This document shows, in pieces, positions 46,321-55,666 of a stretch of 64,000 bases of DNA (position 1 is the stretch's first letter; every line of letters starts with the position of its first letter). The translations under genes and the position numbers were made by a program. Below the pieces are notes generated by a model. The model ran no database searches. It was not told the origin of the DNA and saw only the letters and a program-made list of their open reading frames with translations. Source of the DNA: Erwinia mallotivora (lineage in GTDB: Bacteria; Pseudomonadota; Gammaproteobacteria; Enterobacterales; Enterobacteriaceae); contig NZ_JFHN01000018.1 in assembly GCF_000590885.1 (NCBI RefSeq), positions 168,171-232,170 on the forward strand. The letters are read 5' to 3'.

Positions 46321-46985
46321 GCTGCCGCGCCTCCTAACCATTTGCGTCCGGCTGCCAGCAGCAGTTGCCGCATCACCACCGACAACGCGAGGTAGATAAA
46401 GGTGGTTACCAGATAAACTTCAAAGCTTAAAAAGGTGCGAGACTGGATCAGGTTGGCGGCAAAGGTCAGTTCTTCATAGGAGACCTGCGAAACCACCGAT
46501 GAGCCAAGCATCACAATAATGCACTGGCTGACCAGCGCCGGATAAATACGTTGCAGCGAGGGGGGCAACACCACGCGCAGAAAGGTCTGGCTGCGGGTCA
46601 GGCCAAGCACGCGCCCGGCTTCCCACTGGCCTTTTGGCGTCACCTGAATCCCGGCACGGATGATCTCGGTGCTGTACGCACCGAGGTTAATCAACATCGC
46701 TAACAGCGCCGCTTCACCTGCGGTCAGTTTGAGTCCCAGGTTGGGCAGGCCAAACACAATAAAGAACAGCTGCACCACAAAGGGCGTGTTGCGGATCAGC
46801 TCAACGTAGCAGCCCCACAGACGCCCCGCCAGCGAAGGTCGGCCGCTGCGCAGGGCCGCACCCAGAATCCCCAATGACACACCGCCGAGGGTAGCCAGCA
46901 CGGTTAGCTGAATGGTCACCCACAGCCCGGCCAGCAACTCCGGCCAGTATGGCCAGAGTGCAGGAAAGTTGAGTTGTCCGGTCAT
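46317..46985 (-). CDS. hpxG: Amino-acid-type ABC transporter permease HpxG
   Basis: 222 residues, HisM/GlnP-type permease with the EAA loop QWEAGRVLGLTRSQTFLRVVLPPSLQRIYPAL and the N-terminal LAGLWVTIQLTVLATLGGVSLGI segment. Paralogue of HpxH. It is 9 bases downstream of the binding-protein gene. Confidence 0.9.
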   Translation of the reverse strand: MTGQLNFPALWPYWPELLAGLWVTIQLTVLATLGGVSLGILGAALRSGRPSLAGRLWGCYVELIRNTPFVVQLFFIVFGLPNLGLKLTAGEAALLAMLINLGAYSTEIIRAGIQVTPKGQWEAGRVLGLTRSQTFLRVVLPPSLQRIYPALVSQCIIVMLGSSVVSQVSYEELTFAANLIQSRTFLSFEVYLVTTFIYLALSVVMRQLLLAAGRKWLGGAAA

Positions 46986-46994
46986 CAGCTGTCC

Positions 46995-47780
46995 TTACGC
47001 GCCGAGATCGGCCGGTAATGGTGCTTTTAACCACTGTTCGGACAGGCCATTCAGCGTTTTATCTTTAATGGCCTGCTCAATCAGCGCATCCACTTTGGCT
47101 TTCAGCGCGGGCTCATCTTTGCGCAGACCGATAAAGCACGGGGAATCCTTCAGCATAAATTTGGCAACCGGGGCTTTATCCGCATTCTGGCGGGAGATAG
47201 CCGCCACCACCAGGTTACCGGTAGCGACATACTGCACCTGGCCAGAGAGGTACGCAGACAGGGTGGTGTTATTGTCTTCATAACGTTTCACCTCAGCATC
47301 TTTCGGCGCAACGCTGGTCAGCACCATATCTTCCACTGCGCCACGCGTCACGCCAATGGATTTGCCACTCAGGGCGGCGGCATCTTTCAGTTGGGCATCT
47401 TTTGGACCAAACACACCAAGGAAGAACGGTGCATAGGCGCGGCTGAAGGCGATGACTTTCTCACGCTCCGGGTTTTTACCCAGGCTGGAGATCACCAGAT
47501 CCACTTTGTCGGTTTGCAGGTAGGGGACGCGGTTAGCACTGGTGACCGGCACCAGCTGCAACTTAAGTTTCATCTGTTTCGCCAGGTACTTCGCCATGTC
47601 AATGTCGTAGCCCTGCGGTTGGAGATCCGTTCCGACCGAGCCAAAAGGTGGAAAGTCCTGCGGCACGGCGATACGAATAACCCCACGCTTTTCAATATCC
47701 TGTAGCTGATCCGCTACCGCATGTGTCACCTGAGTTAACATCAGCGCTGCACCCACTACTGCCAGTAATACTTTTTTCAT
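46995..47780 (-). CDS. hpxF: Periplasmic ureide/amino-acid-type binding protein HpxF
   Basis: 261 residues from MKKVLLAVVGAALMLTQVTHAVA (signal peptide); a longer in-frame start at 47933 overlaps the promoter. Family 3 solute-binding protein: RGVIRIAVPQDFPPFGSVGTDLQPQGYDIDMAKYLAKQM and VISSLGKNPEREKVIAFSRAYAPFFLGVFG. It delivers substrate to HpxGHI. First gene of the operon hpxFGHIJK-uraD-hiuH, under a sigma-54 promoter. Confidence 0.9.
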   Translation of the reverse strand: MKKVLLAVVGAALMLTQVTHAVADQLQDIEKRGVIRIAVPQDFPPFGSVGTDLQPQGYDIDMAKYLAKQMKLKLQLVPVTSANRVPYLQTDKVDLVISSLGKNPEREKVIAFSRAYAPFFLGVFGPKDAQLKDAAALSGKSIGVTRGAVEDMVLTSVAPKDAEVKRYEDNNTTLSAYLSGQVQYVATGNLVVAAISRQNADKAPVAKFMLKDSPCFIGLRKDEPALKAKVDALIEQAIKDKTLNGLSEQWLKAPLPADLGA

Positions 47781-47832
47781 TCTGTTTTCCCCGGTTAAGC
47801 GATCATGAAACAAAAGATTCTTGATAAAGCCA

Positions 47833-47851
47833 TTTGCAACTAATGTGCCAG
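47833..47851 (-). promoter_or_regulatory. Sigma-54 (-24/-12) promoter of hpxF operon
   Basis: On the - strand, CTGGCACATTAGTTGCAAA matches the sigma-54 consensus TGGCAC-N5-TTGC(A/T) without mismatch, and the GG and GC pairs have exactly 10 bases between them. It lies about 55 bases upstream of the hpxF ATG. This implies nitrogen-limited expression through NtrC or another enhancer-binding protein. Confidence 0.85.
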
Positions 47852-48069
47852 CCACGAATACGCACCACAAAATAGTTTTGGCCGTATTACCGGGGAAAGG
47901 TGACGGTATCAGGGATGATGAGAAAACAGACAAAAAACCAGATATTTAGCTGTTTTACAGCAGACTGACGGCAACGCAACCGATTGCAGTGAGGTTTTCA
48001 CCACGGCGGAAATTCCACGCCATGCTGAAGCCAGAGAGGGTTATTTTTTTCGCACCAAAACAAAGCAAA

Positions 48070-48084
48070 GCACCAAAACGGTGC
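48070..48084. promoter_or_regulatory. NtrC-type enhancer site between hpxU and hpxF
   Basis: GCACCAAAACGGTGC is a perfect GCACC-N5-GGTGC palindrome, the core of NtrC binding sites. A half site GCACC lies 18 bases to the left (48052-48056). It is about 220 bases upstream of the sigma-54 promoter of hpxF, a normal enhancer distance, and 4 bases from the hpxU stop codon. The rest of the 47781-48088 gap shows no gene. Confidence 0.7.
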
Positions 48085-48088
48085 CCCA

Positions 48089-48928
48089 TCAGCGCTGTTC
48101 CAGCTCATCAAGGTGCTGGTACAGCTCGGCTATCTGATGAATGCGCTGACGTCCCACGCTGAGCAATTCATGCAACAGCGCATTAGCCAGCAGATTGATC
48201 AGGCTGTTAGCAGCGGCATAGCTGTCAAAGGCAGACACGCTGTCCAGCGGAGCGCAAAGCTGCCAGCGGGTCAGGGCAATCAGTGCCTGAGCTTGCGGTT
48301 CACAAATCACCAGGGTCGGAATGGCACGGCTGTGCAGCTGCTGCAATAGTGGTTTGATAATGCGCGGGCGGCGGCGATAGGCCATCACCACCACCATATC
48401 TTCGGCAGTCATATCCACCAGCTCTTCTGACAGCGTCTGACCGGGCTGCGGCAGCAGCACTACCCCGCCACGGGCCTGAAGCAACTGCTGACGTAAGTGC
48501 AGCGCCAGCGGCCAGGAGTTGCGCATGCCGATGATAAAGATACGCCGACACCCCGCCATCTGCTGCACCACTTCACCAAACTGTCCGGCATCCAGACTGT
48601 TTACCCACTGGGTGAGATTAGCCATTTCCTGCTTGTAGTGCCGCGCCAGCAGCGTATTACCCTGCACCGCGTCCCGGTTGTCTGTCAGCGGCATGCCGCT
48701 CTGGCGCAGGGTACGCAACTCGTCGCGCATGTCTTTGTATTTTTCATAGCCAAGGCGCTTGAACAGACGGCTCACCGTGGCCTTGGATACGTTGCTGAGC
48801 CTCGCCAGCTCTGCGCTGTTGTAGCTGATCAAATCGTCGAAGTGGTCGAAAACAAAGTCTGCCACCCGCTGCTCCTGGGGCGAGAGTTGTGGATAGTGGC
48901 TTTTCAGACGTTCATCAAGCTGCTTCAT
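48089..48928 (-). CDS. hpxU: RpiR-family repressor HpxU
   Basis: 279 residues from MKQLDERLKSHYPQLSPQEQRVADFVFDH. N-terminal helix-turn-helix (SAELARLSNVSKATVSRLFKRLGYEKYKDMRDELR) and a SIS sugar-phosphate-type domain from about residue 110 (RRIFIIGMRNSWPLALHLRQQLLQ). In Klebsiella an RpiR-type regulator HpxU represses the allantoate genes; position between the hpxF operon and hpxW supports the same role. Divergent from hpxW. Confidence 0.9.
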   Translation of the reverse strand: MKQLDERLKSHYPQLSPQEQRVADFVFDHFDDLISYNSAELARLSNVSKATVSRLFKRLGYEKYKDMRDELRTLRQSGMPLTDNRDAVQGNTLLARHYKQEMANLTQWVNSLDAGQFGEVVQQMAGCRRIFIIGMRNSWPLALHLRQQLLQARGGVVLLPQPGQTLSEELVDMTAEDMVVVMAYRRRPRIIKPLLQQLHSRAIPTLVICEPQAQALIALTRWQLCAPLDSVSAFDSYAAANSLINLLANALLHELLSVGRQRIHQIAELYQHLDELEQR

Positions 48929-49082
48929 GGCGTATGACCTTTGTAACTTTCGTTTCAGGGAACATAGCCTATACAAATACCGTGCCTGCTGAAAAAATTA
49001 TTTCATTACCCGCTGCCGACAGAGAACAGCATTGCCCGCTGGCCCCGATTATTTATCGCCCATTTACCCGGCCAGCGGCAAA

Positions 49083-49100
49083 CTGGAACAGCTCTTGCTT
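49083..49100 (+). promoter_or_regulatory. Sigma-54 (-24/-12) promoter candidate of hpxWXYZ
   Basis: CTGGAACAGCTCTTGCTT has the invariant GG and GC exactly 10 bases apart and one mismatch (TGGAAC for TGGCAC). The start point would be about 27 bases before the hpxW ATG. Mirrors the promoter of the hpxF operon. Confidence 0.65.
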
Positions 49101-49136
49101 CTGACTATGTTCTGTCACCCAAAAAATGAGAATGTA

Positions 49137-50723
49137 ATGATCCAGAGTAATATCGCCCCGCTTGGCATGGCCGTGACACCTCATCATCTGGCCAGTGAGA
49201 GTGCGGTGGCCGTGCTGCGTGAAGGCGGGAATGCGATTGAAGCGATGGTCGCTGCGGCTGCCACTGTCGCGGTGGTTTATCCGCATATGAACGGGCTGGG
49301 TGGCGATGGGTTCTGGCTGATTGTGCCGCCTCAGGGTGAGCCGATTGCCATTGATGCCAGCGGTGCGGCGGGTTCGCTGGCCGACATCGCTTTTTATCAG
49401 GGCGCAGCCGCTATCCCCCACCGCGGCCCACAGGCGGCGCTGACCGTCGCCGGCACCGTCAGCGGCTGGGCGGAAGCCTTAAAGATATCAGACGAATGGG
49501 GCAGCCCTTCCCTGCCGGTTTCCCGCCTGCTGGCTGACGCCATTCGTTACGCCGCAGACGGCATTCCGGTCACCCGGTCGCAGGCCGATGCCACCCGCGC
49601 CAAGTATGCTGAGCTGGTCAGCCAGCCTGGTTTTGCCGACACCTTTTTACCGGATGGCGAACTGCCGGTTGCCGGCAGCCGTTTCACCCAGCCGCAGCTG
49701 GCTCACACCCTCAGCATTCTCAGCGAAGAAGGTCTGGACAGCTTCTACCGTGGCACCGTGGCCGACAAGCTGGCAAAAGAGATGTCCCTGCTGGGTATGC
49801 CGATAACCCTTGCCGATCTTCATCAGCATCAGGCGCAGCGCCGTACGCCGCTGCGCATCCGCCATCAGTATGGTGAAATTTTCAACCTGACGCCCCCGAC
49901 CCAGGGCCTGGTATCGCTGGCAATACTGGGGATGACCGACGCGTTGCAGATGGCAGAAGCCGACGAAGTCCAGACGATTCACCGCATTGTTGAGGCCACC
50001 AAACTGGCCTTTGGCCTGCGCGATCGCTACATCACCGATCCACGCCATATGTCGGAACAGATGCAATCGTTGTTAAATTCCGGCCTGCTGGCCGATCTGG
50101 CGGCCGGAATCGACGATCGCCGTGCTGCCCCGTGGGGAAACGGCAAAGGTCCCGGCGATACGGTGTGGATGGGGGTGATGGACAGCAGCGGGCTGGCGGT
50201 ATCATTTATTCAGAGCATCTATCACGAATTTGGCAGCGGAGTGGTGATCCCGGATACCGGCATCACCTGGCAGAATCGCGGCGCGGCCTTCAGCCTCGAT
50301 CCCCGGCATCTGCTGGCGCTGGCACCGGGCAGGCAGCCGTTCCATACCCTCAACCCCGCCGCCGCACGGCTGCACGATGGCCGTACCCTGGTCTACGGTT
50401 CAATGGGCGGCGACGGCCAGCCGCAAACCCAGGCCGCCATTTTTATCCGCCATGTGGTGCAGGGGATGCCGTTGCAACAAAGCATCAGCGCACCGCGCTG
50501 GCTGCTTGGTCGCACCTGGGGGCAATCTTCCGAGTCGCTGAAACTGGAAGGCCGTTTCTCAGCCGACGTCTTTCAGCAGCTGCGCGCGCTGGGTCATGAG
50601 GTTGAGGCACTGCCCGACTTCAGTGAAGCCGTCGGTCATGCTGGTGCCATTGTCCGACACACTAACGGTATGCTGGAAGGCGCTGCCGACCCTCGTAGTA
50701 ACGGCAGTGCCAGCGGTTTTTAA
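49137..50723 (+). CDS. hpxW: Oxamate amidohydrolase HpxW (gamma-glutamyltransferase fold)
   Basis: 528 residues from MIQSNIAPLGMAVTPHHLAS; an in-frame start at 49032 overlaps the promoter. Ntn-hydrolase of the gamma-glutamyltransferase superfamily. GNAIEAMVAAAATVAVVYPHMNGLGGDGFW is typical, and the self-processing Thr342 is in KGPGDTVWMGVMD. In Klebsiella HpxW hydrolyses oxamate to oxalate and ammonia, the last nitrogen-releasing step of the pathway. First gene of hpxWXYZ. Confidence 0.93.
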   Translation: MIQSNIAPLGMAVTPHHLASESAVAVLREGGNAIEAMVAAAATVAVVYPHMNGLGGDGFWLIVPPQGEPIAIDASGAAGSLADIAFYQGAAAIPHRGPQAALTVAGTVSGWAEALKISDEWGSPSLPVSRLLADAIRYAADGIPVTRSQADATRAKYAELVSQPGFADTFLPDGELPVAGSRFTQPQLAHTLSILSEEGLDSFYRGTVADKLAKEMSLLGMPITLADLHQHQAQRRTPLRIRHQYGEIFNLTPPTQGLVSLAILGMTDALQMAEADEVQTIHRIVEATKLAFGLRDRYITDPRHMSEQMQSLLNSGLLADLAAGIDDRRAAPWGNGKGPGDTVWMGVMDSSGLAVSFIQSIYHEFGSGVVIPDTGITWQNRGAAFSLDPRHLLALAPGRQPFHTLNPAAARLHDGRTLVYGSMGGDGQPQTQAAIFIRHVVQGMPLQQSISAPRWLLGRTWGQSSESLKLEGRFSADVFQQLRALGHEVEALPDFSEAVGHAGAIVRHTNGMLEGAADPRSNGSASGF

Positions 50724-50735
50724 CAGGAGAGAAAA

Positions 50736-50924
50736 ATGATGCAACGTTCACCCGACTGGGCAAGCTATCTGGCACAGATGGAACAGGTGCTTGACGTTCC
50801 GCTGGACGATCAACGTCGTGCAGAGCTGTTGATCCAGTTCAGCCGTATTGCGGCGATGGCCGACCCGCTGATGGCTTTCCCCCTTGATGACCGGCTGGAA
50901 GTGGCAGGGGTATATAAAGCATGA
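50736..50924 (+). CDS. hpxX: HpxX, small DUF4089 protein
   Basis: 62 residues. AGGAGAG precedes an ATGATG start. A short helical protein of the DUF4089 group ([55 protein letters not shown]). Such proteins accompany AtzE/HpxY amidases and form a subunit with them, comparable to GatC with GatA. It overlaps hpxY by 4 bases. Confidence 0.9.
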   Translation: MMQRSPDWASYLAQMEQVLDVPLDDQRRAELLIQFSRIAAMADPLMAFPLDDRLEVAGVYKA

Positions 50925-52318
50925 ATCTTGCCTCTTTTACCATTGCCGGGCTGAAGCACGCGCTGGTGTCCGGCGAATTAAGTGCGCGGGAAATAGCGCA
51001 GCAGACGCTGGCAGAGATTGAACAGCACAATCCGGCCATTAACGCCTGGACGCATATCAGTCACCAACGCATGTTGCAGGAAGCAGACGGTATCGATTAT
51101 CTGCGCAAAAGCGGGCAGCCGCTGCCCGCGCTGGCCGCTATCCCTTATGCGGTCAAAAATCTTTTTGACGTCGCCGGACATCCGACACTGGCCGGGGCCA
51201 GTCTGTTTCAGGATCGCCAGGCGGCGCACGCAGACAGTTTTGCCGTTCAGCAACTGACGCAGGCCGGTGCGCTGCTCAGCGGGATGTTGAATATGGATGC
51301 CTACGCTTACGGTTTTACCACTGAAAACAGTCACTATGGTGCCACCCGTAACCCACGCGATCTCACCAGGGTTGCCGGGGGATCGTCCGGTGGCTCCGCC
51401 GCCGCCGTGGCCGCCGGTCTGGTGCACTTCTCGCTTGGCAGCGATACCAACGGTTCGATTCGTGTACCTGCCTCTTTGTGCGGGATTTTCGGCCTGAAAC
51501 CGACCTTCGGTCGCCTGTCGCGCAGCGGCAGTCATCCCTTTGTCGCCAGCCTCGATCATATCGGGCCATTTGCCCGCTCGGTGAATGACCTGGCGCTGGT
51601 GTATGACGCGCTCCAGGGAGCCGATCCCAGCGACAGTTTCCAGGCAGAAAAAGACCTGCAACCCGTCGCTTCGACGCTGGAGCAGGGGCTCGACGGATTA
51701 CGTTGTGGTGTGCTGGGTGGCTATTTCCATAGCTGGTGTACGGAGGATGCCCGCACGGCGGTGGCAACCGTCGCGAAAGCGCTGAAGGCAGAAGATGAGG
51801 TGACCCTGCCAGAGGCTGAGCTGGCACGCAGCGCTGCTTTTATCATCACCGCCGCAGAAGGCGGCAACCACTATCTGCCCGCGCTGCGTCACAGCCCGGA
51901 ACGCTTCGAGCCTTTTTCGCGTGAGCGTTTGCTCGCCGGAGCAATGGTGCCCTCCGCGTGGTATGTCCAGGCGCAGCGTTTTCGTCACTATTTCCGCCAG
52001 CAGGTACTGCCGCTGTTTGAGCAGTTCGACGTGCTGATTGCCCCGGCCACGCCGTCGAGTGCCACCACTATCGGCCAGCAAACCATGCACATCAATGGTA
52101 CAGATTTGCCAATCCGCGCCAGCATGGGGATGCTGACTCAGCCGATCTCTTTCCTGGGGCTGCCGGTCACCACCGTGCCGCTTCTGACCGCCAGCGGCCT
52201 GCCGATTGGCCTGCAACTGATTGCGGCCCCCTTTCAGGAAAATGCCTGTCTGCGTGCGGCATGGGCCCTGGAACAGATGGGTATTGTCGCGGCCCTGCCT
52301 GCTAATCTGAGAACATAA
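50921..52318 (+). CDS. hpxY: Amidase HpxY (AtzE-like)
   Basis: 465 residues. Amidase-signature enzyme: Lys in [11 protein letters not shown], and the Ser-cisSer-Ser region [36 protein letters not shown]. It forms a complex with HpxX. In Klebsiella the hpxWXYZ genes act on oxalurate or oxamate; which exact step HpxY takes is not settled in my knowledge. Shares one base with hpxZ. Confidence 0.91.
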   Translation: MNLASFTIAGLKHALVSGELSAREIAQQTLAEIEQHNPAINAWTHISHQRMLQEADGIDYLRKSGQPLPALAAIPYAVKNLFDVAGHPTLAGASLFQDRQAAHADSFAVQQLTQAGALLSGMLNMDAYAYGFTTENSHYGATRNPRDLTRVAGGSSGGSAAAVAAGLVHFSLGSDTNGSIRVPASLCGIFGLKPTFGRLSRSGSHPFVASLDHIGPFARSVNDLALVYDALQGADPSDSFQAEKDLQPVASTLEQGLDGLRCGVLGGYFHSWCTEDARTAVATVAKALKAEDEVTLPEAELARSAAFIITAAEGGNHYLPALRHSPERFEPFSRERLLAGAMVPSAWYVQAQRFRHYFRQQVLPLFEQFDVLIAPATPSSATTIGQQTMHINGTDLPIRASMGMLTQPISFLGLPVTTVPLLTASGLPIGLQLIAAPFQENACLRAAWALEQMGIVAALPANLRT

Positions 52319-52704
52319 TGATGAAAACTGAACATATTGATCGTCCGGCCATCCTCGCTGAAGTCACCGCTGCTTTCTGGCGCTATGAAGAGGCGCTGAT
52401 CGGTAATAACACCGCCGTGCTGGACGAGCTGTTCTGGCATGATGAGCGCACCGTCCGGCTGGGTGCAGGGGAAAATCTTTACGGCATTGATCAGATCCGC
52501 GACTTTCGCAACGCCCGATCGCCGCAGGGACTGGACCGTCAGCTGCGCAACACGGTGATCACCACCTTCGGCGATGATTATGCGGTGTGCAGTACTGAGT
52601 TCACTCGTGAAGGCAGCGACAGAATCGGTCGCCAGCAGCAGACCTGGGTGAAATTACCTTGTGGCTGGCGGATCGTCGCGGCACAGGTCAGTCTGATGAG
52701 CTGA
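52318..52704 (+). CDS. hpxZ: HpxZ, AtzH-like DUF3225 protein
   Basis: 128 residues, NTF2-like fold of the DUF3225/AtzH group (AEVTAAFWRYEEALIGNNTAVLDELFWHDERTVRLGAGENLYGIDQIRDFR). AtzH hydrolyses an intermediate in cyanuric acid degradation; the role of HpxZ in oxalurate/oxamate use is not certain. Last gene of hpxWXYZ, followed by a strong hairpin. Confidence 0.9.
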   Translation: MMKTEHIDRPAILAEVTAAFWRYEEALIGNNTAVLDELFWHDERTVRLGAGENLYGIDQIRDFRNARSPQGLDRQLRNTVITTFGDDYAVCSTEFTREGSDRIGRQQQTWVKLPCGWRIVAAQVSLMS

Positions 52705-52728
52705 ACGTTTGCCACCACCGGACTGATA

Positions 52729-52756
52729 AACATTCCCGTCGCACGACGGGAATGTT
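52729..52756. terminator. 13-bp perfect hairpin after hpxZ
   Basis: AACATTCCCGTCG and its exact complement flank a 2-base loop, between convergent hpxZ and the glycosyltransferase gene. No T-tract follows on the + strand. Probably ends or stabilises the hpxWXYZ transcript. Confidence 0.6.
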
Positions 52757-52815
52757 CAGGTATTACAGCAGCCAGATGAATCCCGGCTTAATGAAATCCG
52801 AATAACAGAGGCTGT

Positions 52816-53487
52816 TCAGCAGGAGCCATACTTTCTGATGTCGTCAATATGGCGGTTGAAATACTCGATTCTGTTCATAAACTGGCGTTCGATATCACTC
52901 ATTCCCGGCCGCTGATAACCCGTACAGGGATAAACACCGTACCAGCGATCAACAGCCATCAGCGCCATCCAGTGCGTATCCAGACTCGATTCCCCATAGG
53001 GGACTCCCGCTTTTTGCATTGCAGCAGACTGCCAGAAATTGTGCATAAGCCGGGCGTAATAGTGGTATTTAACCAGATAACTGTTTGCAAGGTGAGCGTG
53101 TTTAACGCTGTAAAATTCAGGCAAAACCTGGTGAATGATTAAATAGCTGGCAGAAAGGAGCGCAACATCCCATTCGGTTTCCTGCAAATTCAAAAAAAAT
53201 TGATTCAGTCTGCGGCACGATTCCTCGTCATGATAAAACGTCATATCATCTTCAAGAACCAGCACGTTTCTCCAGCGAGCACGCTGTGCCATTTCCAGCA
53301 CAGCGGCATGCGATAAAGTACAGCCGACGCCACCATTCCTCTCTTCAATAGCTTCAAAGCGAATAATTTTATCCTGCGGAACACCCGCAGACTTCAGCTC
53401 TTCCTGCATCGCCTGATTTCTGTCCGATCTTTTATTCAAATTAATATAGACAACCTTGTCGACAAATTGCCAGTTAATGAATTCCAT
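52816..53487 (-). CDS. Glycosyltransferase family 25 (LPS-type) protein
   Basis: 223 residues from MEFINWQFVDKVVYINLNKRSDRN, with GGGAGG upstream; a longer start at 53598 lies in AT-rich leader. GT25 hallmarks are VVYINLNKRSDR at the N-terminus, GGVGCTLSHAAVLEMA and the DxD-type VLVLEDDMTF. Such enzymes add sugars to LPS or other glycans, usually in envelope loci. Here it is alone, between two parts of the purine degradation region, and its DNA and upstream sequence are AT-rich, which suggests separate acquisition. Acceptor and sugar unknown. Confidence 0.85.
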   Translation of the reverse strand: MEFINWQFVDKVVYINLNKRSDRNQAMQEELKSAGVPQDKIIRFEAIEERNGGVGCTLSHAAVLEMAQRARWRNVLVLEDDMTFYHDEESCRRLNQFFLNLQETEWDVALLSASYLIIHQVLPEFYSVKHAHLANSYLVKYHYYARLMHNFWQSAAMQKAGVPYGESSLDTHWMALMAVDRWYGVYPCTGYQRPGMSDIERQFMNRIEYFNRHIDDIRKYGSC

Positions 53488-53936
53488 TATGGCCTCCCTG
53501 ATTTTATGCCTTAACTGATAATACACTTGCATACTGGCGTAGTGAGATAAAGAAAAATAAAAACAACGCAATTTTATTTTTATATCAGTAAATTGCATAA
53601 GATGATAATCAATGATTGCAGCGAGAGTATTTTATAAAAATATAATCAGAGCACATGCCGATAAGGCAGATAATTTTTTTAATTTACTTCAGGGCAGGTC
53701 GTTGAAACAATTTTTACTTTTTCTGGAGAGTCCGATCGTGGGTATATATTTAAACCCGGTGGAATTAAATAAATATCCCGTTAATCCAGTTCAATTGAAA
53801 ACCGCAGATGTTTTACAGAACCCGTCCGGCGTACATTTATTTAAAAAAAATCGCGCTACTCAGCCGACAAAGTCCGTTAAGTCTGACGGGCTGTTTACTG
53901 GCAAAAACAGCCCGCAGAAAAGCAGTTATCTTTGCT
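53488..53936. other. AT-rich gap between glycosyltransferase and allantoinase genes
   Basis: 449 bases. An open frame on the + strand (53612 to 54175) runs into the antisense of hpxB, has no ribosome site and no recognisable domain, so it is not called. At 53887-53914 a 10-bp stem (cgggctgttt / aaacagcccg) sits just after the hpxB stop and may terminate it. The region near 53500-53600 probably carries the glycosyltransferase promoter. Confidence 0.5.
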
Positions 53937-54890
53937 TCATCCGGCCGGATGGGTGGCGATCCAGTGTTCCGCAATCTGCTGGCGGGTGCAGATCCACACC
54001 GCATCATGTTGCTGGATATAATCAAGGAAACGCTGTAGCGCCCGAAAACGACCGGGCCTGCCCAACAGCCGACAGTGCATCCCTATCGACATCATTTTTG
54101 GTGCCGTTTCGCCCTCTGCATACAACACATCAAAGCTGTCTTTCAGATAGGTATAAAACTGCTCTGCGGTATTGAATCCCTGCGGCGTGGCAAAGCGCAT
54201 ATCGTTGGTTTCCAGCGTGTAAGGGATAATCAGATGCGGCTTAACCGACCCATCCTGACAGGTTACCTGGGTCCAGAATGGCAGGTCGTCGCCATAGTAG
54301 TCGCTGTCATAGCTAAATCCGCCCTGCTCAACCACCAGCCTGCGTGTGTTAGGGCTGTCCCTGCCGGTGTACCAGCCGGTCGGCGCTTTGCCGAACAGGT
54401 CGGTCAGCGTATCCACCGCCAGTTGCATATGCTGGCGTTCAGTCCGGGCATCCATTGCCTGGTAGTGGATCCAGCGCCAGCCGTGGCTTACCACGTCGTA
54501 GTCTGCCTCTTTTATTGCCGCGACGATTTCCGGGTGGCGAGCCAGCGCCATCGCAACGCCAAAGACCGTCAGCGGCAGTCCACGCTTCTGAAACTCCTGA
54601 TGAATACGCCAGAACCCGGCACGGGAACCATATTCATACAGTGAATCCATCGACATGTGACGCTCCGGATAGCTGGCGGCACCAATAATATCTGATAAAA
54701 ACTGCTCGGATCCGGCATCGCCATGCAATACGTTGTTTTCTGCGCCCTCTTCGTAATTAAGCACAAACTGTACGGCAATCTTCGCGCTGCCCGGCCAGGC
54801 GGCATGAGGCGGCTTACCGGCGTAGCCTGTCAGGTCACGAGGATAATTTTTATTAAAGCTGTACTCTTTTTTTTCTACGTCATTGCTCAT
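53937..54890 (-). CDS. puuE: Allantoinase, PuuE (polysaccharide-deacetylase fold) type
   Basis: 317 residues from MSNDVEKKEYSFNKNYPRDL (AGGA site; an ATG nine bases earlier was rejected). It hydrolyses allantoin to allantoate. It has the NodB-like fold with VQFVLNYEEGAENNVLHGD near 42, YEYGSRAGFWRI, DVVSHGWRWIHYQ and SIGMHCRLLGRPGRFRAL, all typical of PuuE and unlike the amidohydrolase-type allantoinases. It occupies the place of hpxB in the Klebsiella hpxSAB layout. 35 bases downstream of the racemase gene. Confidence 0.93.
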   Translation of the reverse strand: MSNDVEKKEYSFNKNYPRDLTGYAGKPPHAAWPGSAKIAVQFVLNYEEGAENNVLHGDAGSEQFLSDIIGAASYPERHMSMDSLYEYGSRAGFWRIHQEFQKRGLPLTVFGVAMALARHPEIVAAIKEADYDVVSHGWRWIHYQAMDARTERQHMQLAVDTLTDLFGKAPTGWYTGRDSPNTRRLVVEQGGFSYDSDYYGDDLPFWTQVTCQDGSVKPHLIIPYTLETNDMRFATPQGFNTAEQFYTYLKDSFDVLYAEGETAPKMMSIGMHCRLLGRPGRFRALQRFLDYIQQHDAVWICTRQQIAEHWIATHPAG

Positions 54891-54925
54891 CGTCAGCATC
54901 CTGTTATCAGCTTGATTGCTCTTAC

Positions 54926-55666
54926 TCAGTTCAGACGTGCAAACTGGCCCGATAGTATTTTCTGCACAGGATAGTCCAGATCGCCGTGCTTGCTGGTTGA
55001 CAGCCCCAGCGTCACCAGTGATTCCACCATTTTAACGGCAGCCCCAACGCCATCGATCACCGGCATAGCCAGCTCTTTGGTCAGCTCGCGGGCAAGCATG
55101 GCCATCCCTCCACAGCCAAGAACGATGGCTCCACTGCCATCCTGACGTTTTGCCTGTATACAGTATTCCCGCACTTTTTGCTGTGCCAGCCCGCTGCTGT
55201 CTTCCAGTGCCAGCACCGGCAGATCGATAGCGTGCAGCGCAGCGCAATGATGCTCAAAGCCATACTGTCGTAGCAAATGTCGTGCAACAATCACCGTTCT
55301 CGGCAGGGTGGTCACCACCGAAAAACGTGTGGCGACCATTGTCGCCATGTGCATCGCCGCTTCAGCAATGCCCACCACCGGCCCCCGGGCCAGTTCACGC
55401 GCCGCCAGCAGGCCCGGATCGCCGAAGCAGGCGATGACATGACCGGAAACCCCCTGCTCGCGCCCGGCCTTCACCTGTTCCAGCACGCCGATGGCCGCGA
55501 TGGCCTCATCAAAATGCCCCTCAATCGAGGGGACGCCGTCAGTCGGGCAAACGGCGAGGATTTCAGTACCGGGCGCGGCTACAGCCCGCGCGGCCTGGGC
55601 AATGGTCTGCGTCATCGCCAGGCTGGTATTCGGATTAATCACCTGAATAATCTGCCCGTCCATCAT
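54926..55666 (-). CDS. hpxA: Allantoin (hydantoin) racemase HpxA
   Basis: 246 residues. Asp/Glu/hydantoin racemase superfamily with the two catalytic cysteines in HVIACFGDPGLLAAREL and AIVLGCGGMAMLARELT. It interconverts R- and S-allantoin so that both can be hydrolysed. N-terminal IIQVINPNTSLAMTQTIAQAA is typical. It overlaps the GntR gene by ATGA, so the order is hpxS-hpxA-allantoinase. Confidence 0.92.
   Translation of the reverse strand: MMDGQIIQVINPNTSLAMTQTIAQAARAVAAPGTEILAVCPTDGVPSIEGHFDEAIAAIGVLEQVKAGREQGVSGHVIACFGDPGLLAARELARGPVVGIAEAAMHMATMVATRFSVVTTLPRTVIVARHLLRQYGFEHHCAALHAIDLPVLALEDSSGLAQQKVREYCIQAKRQDGSGAIVLGCGGMAMLARELTKELAMPVIDGVGAAVKMVESLVTLGLSTSKHGDLDYPVQKILSGQFARLN

Noticed and set aside
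53612..54175. 187-residue open frame on the + strand
   Set aside because: Its second half is antisense to the allantoinase gene, it has no ribosome site and the translated sequence has no recognisable domain. The first half is AT-rich non-coding sequence.
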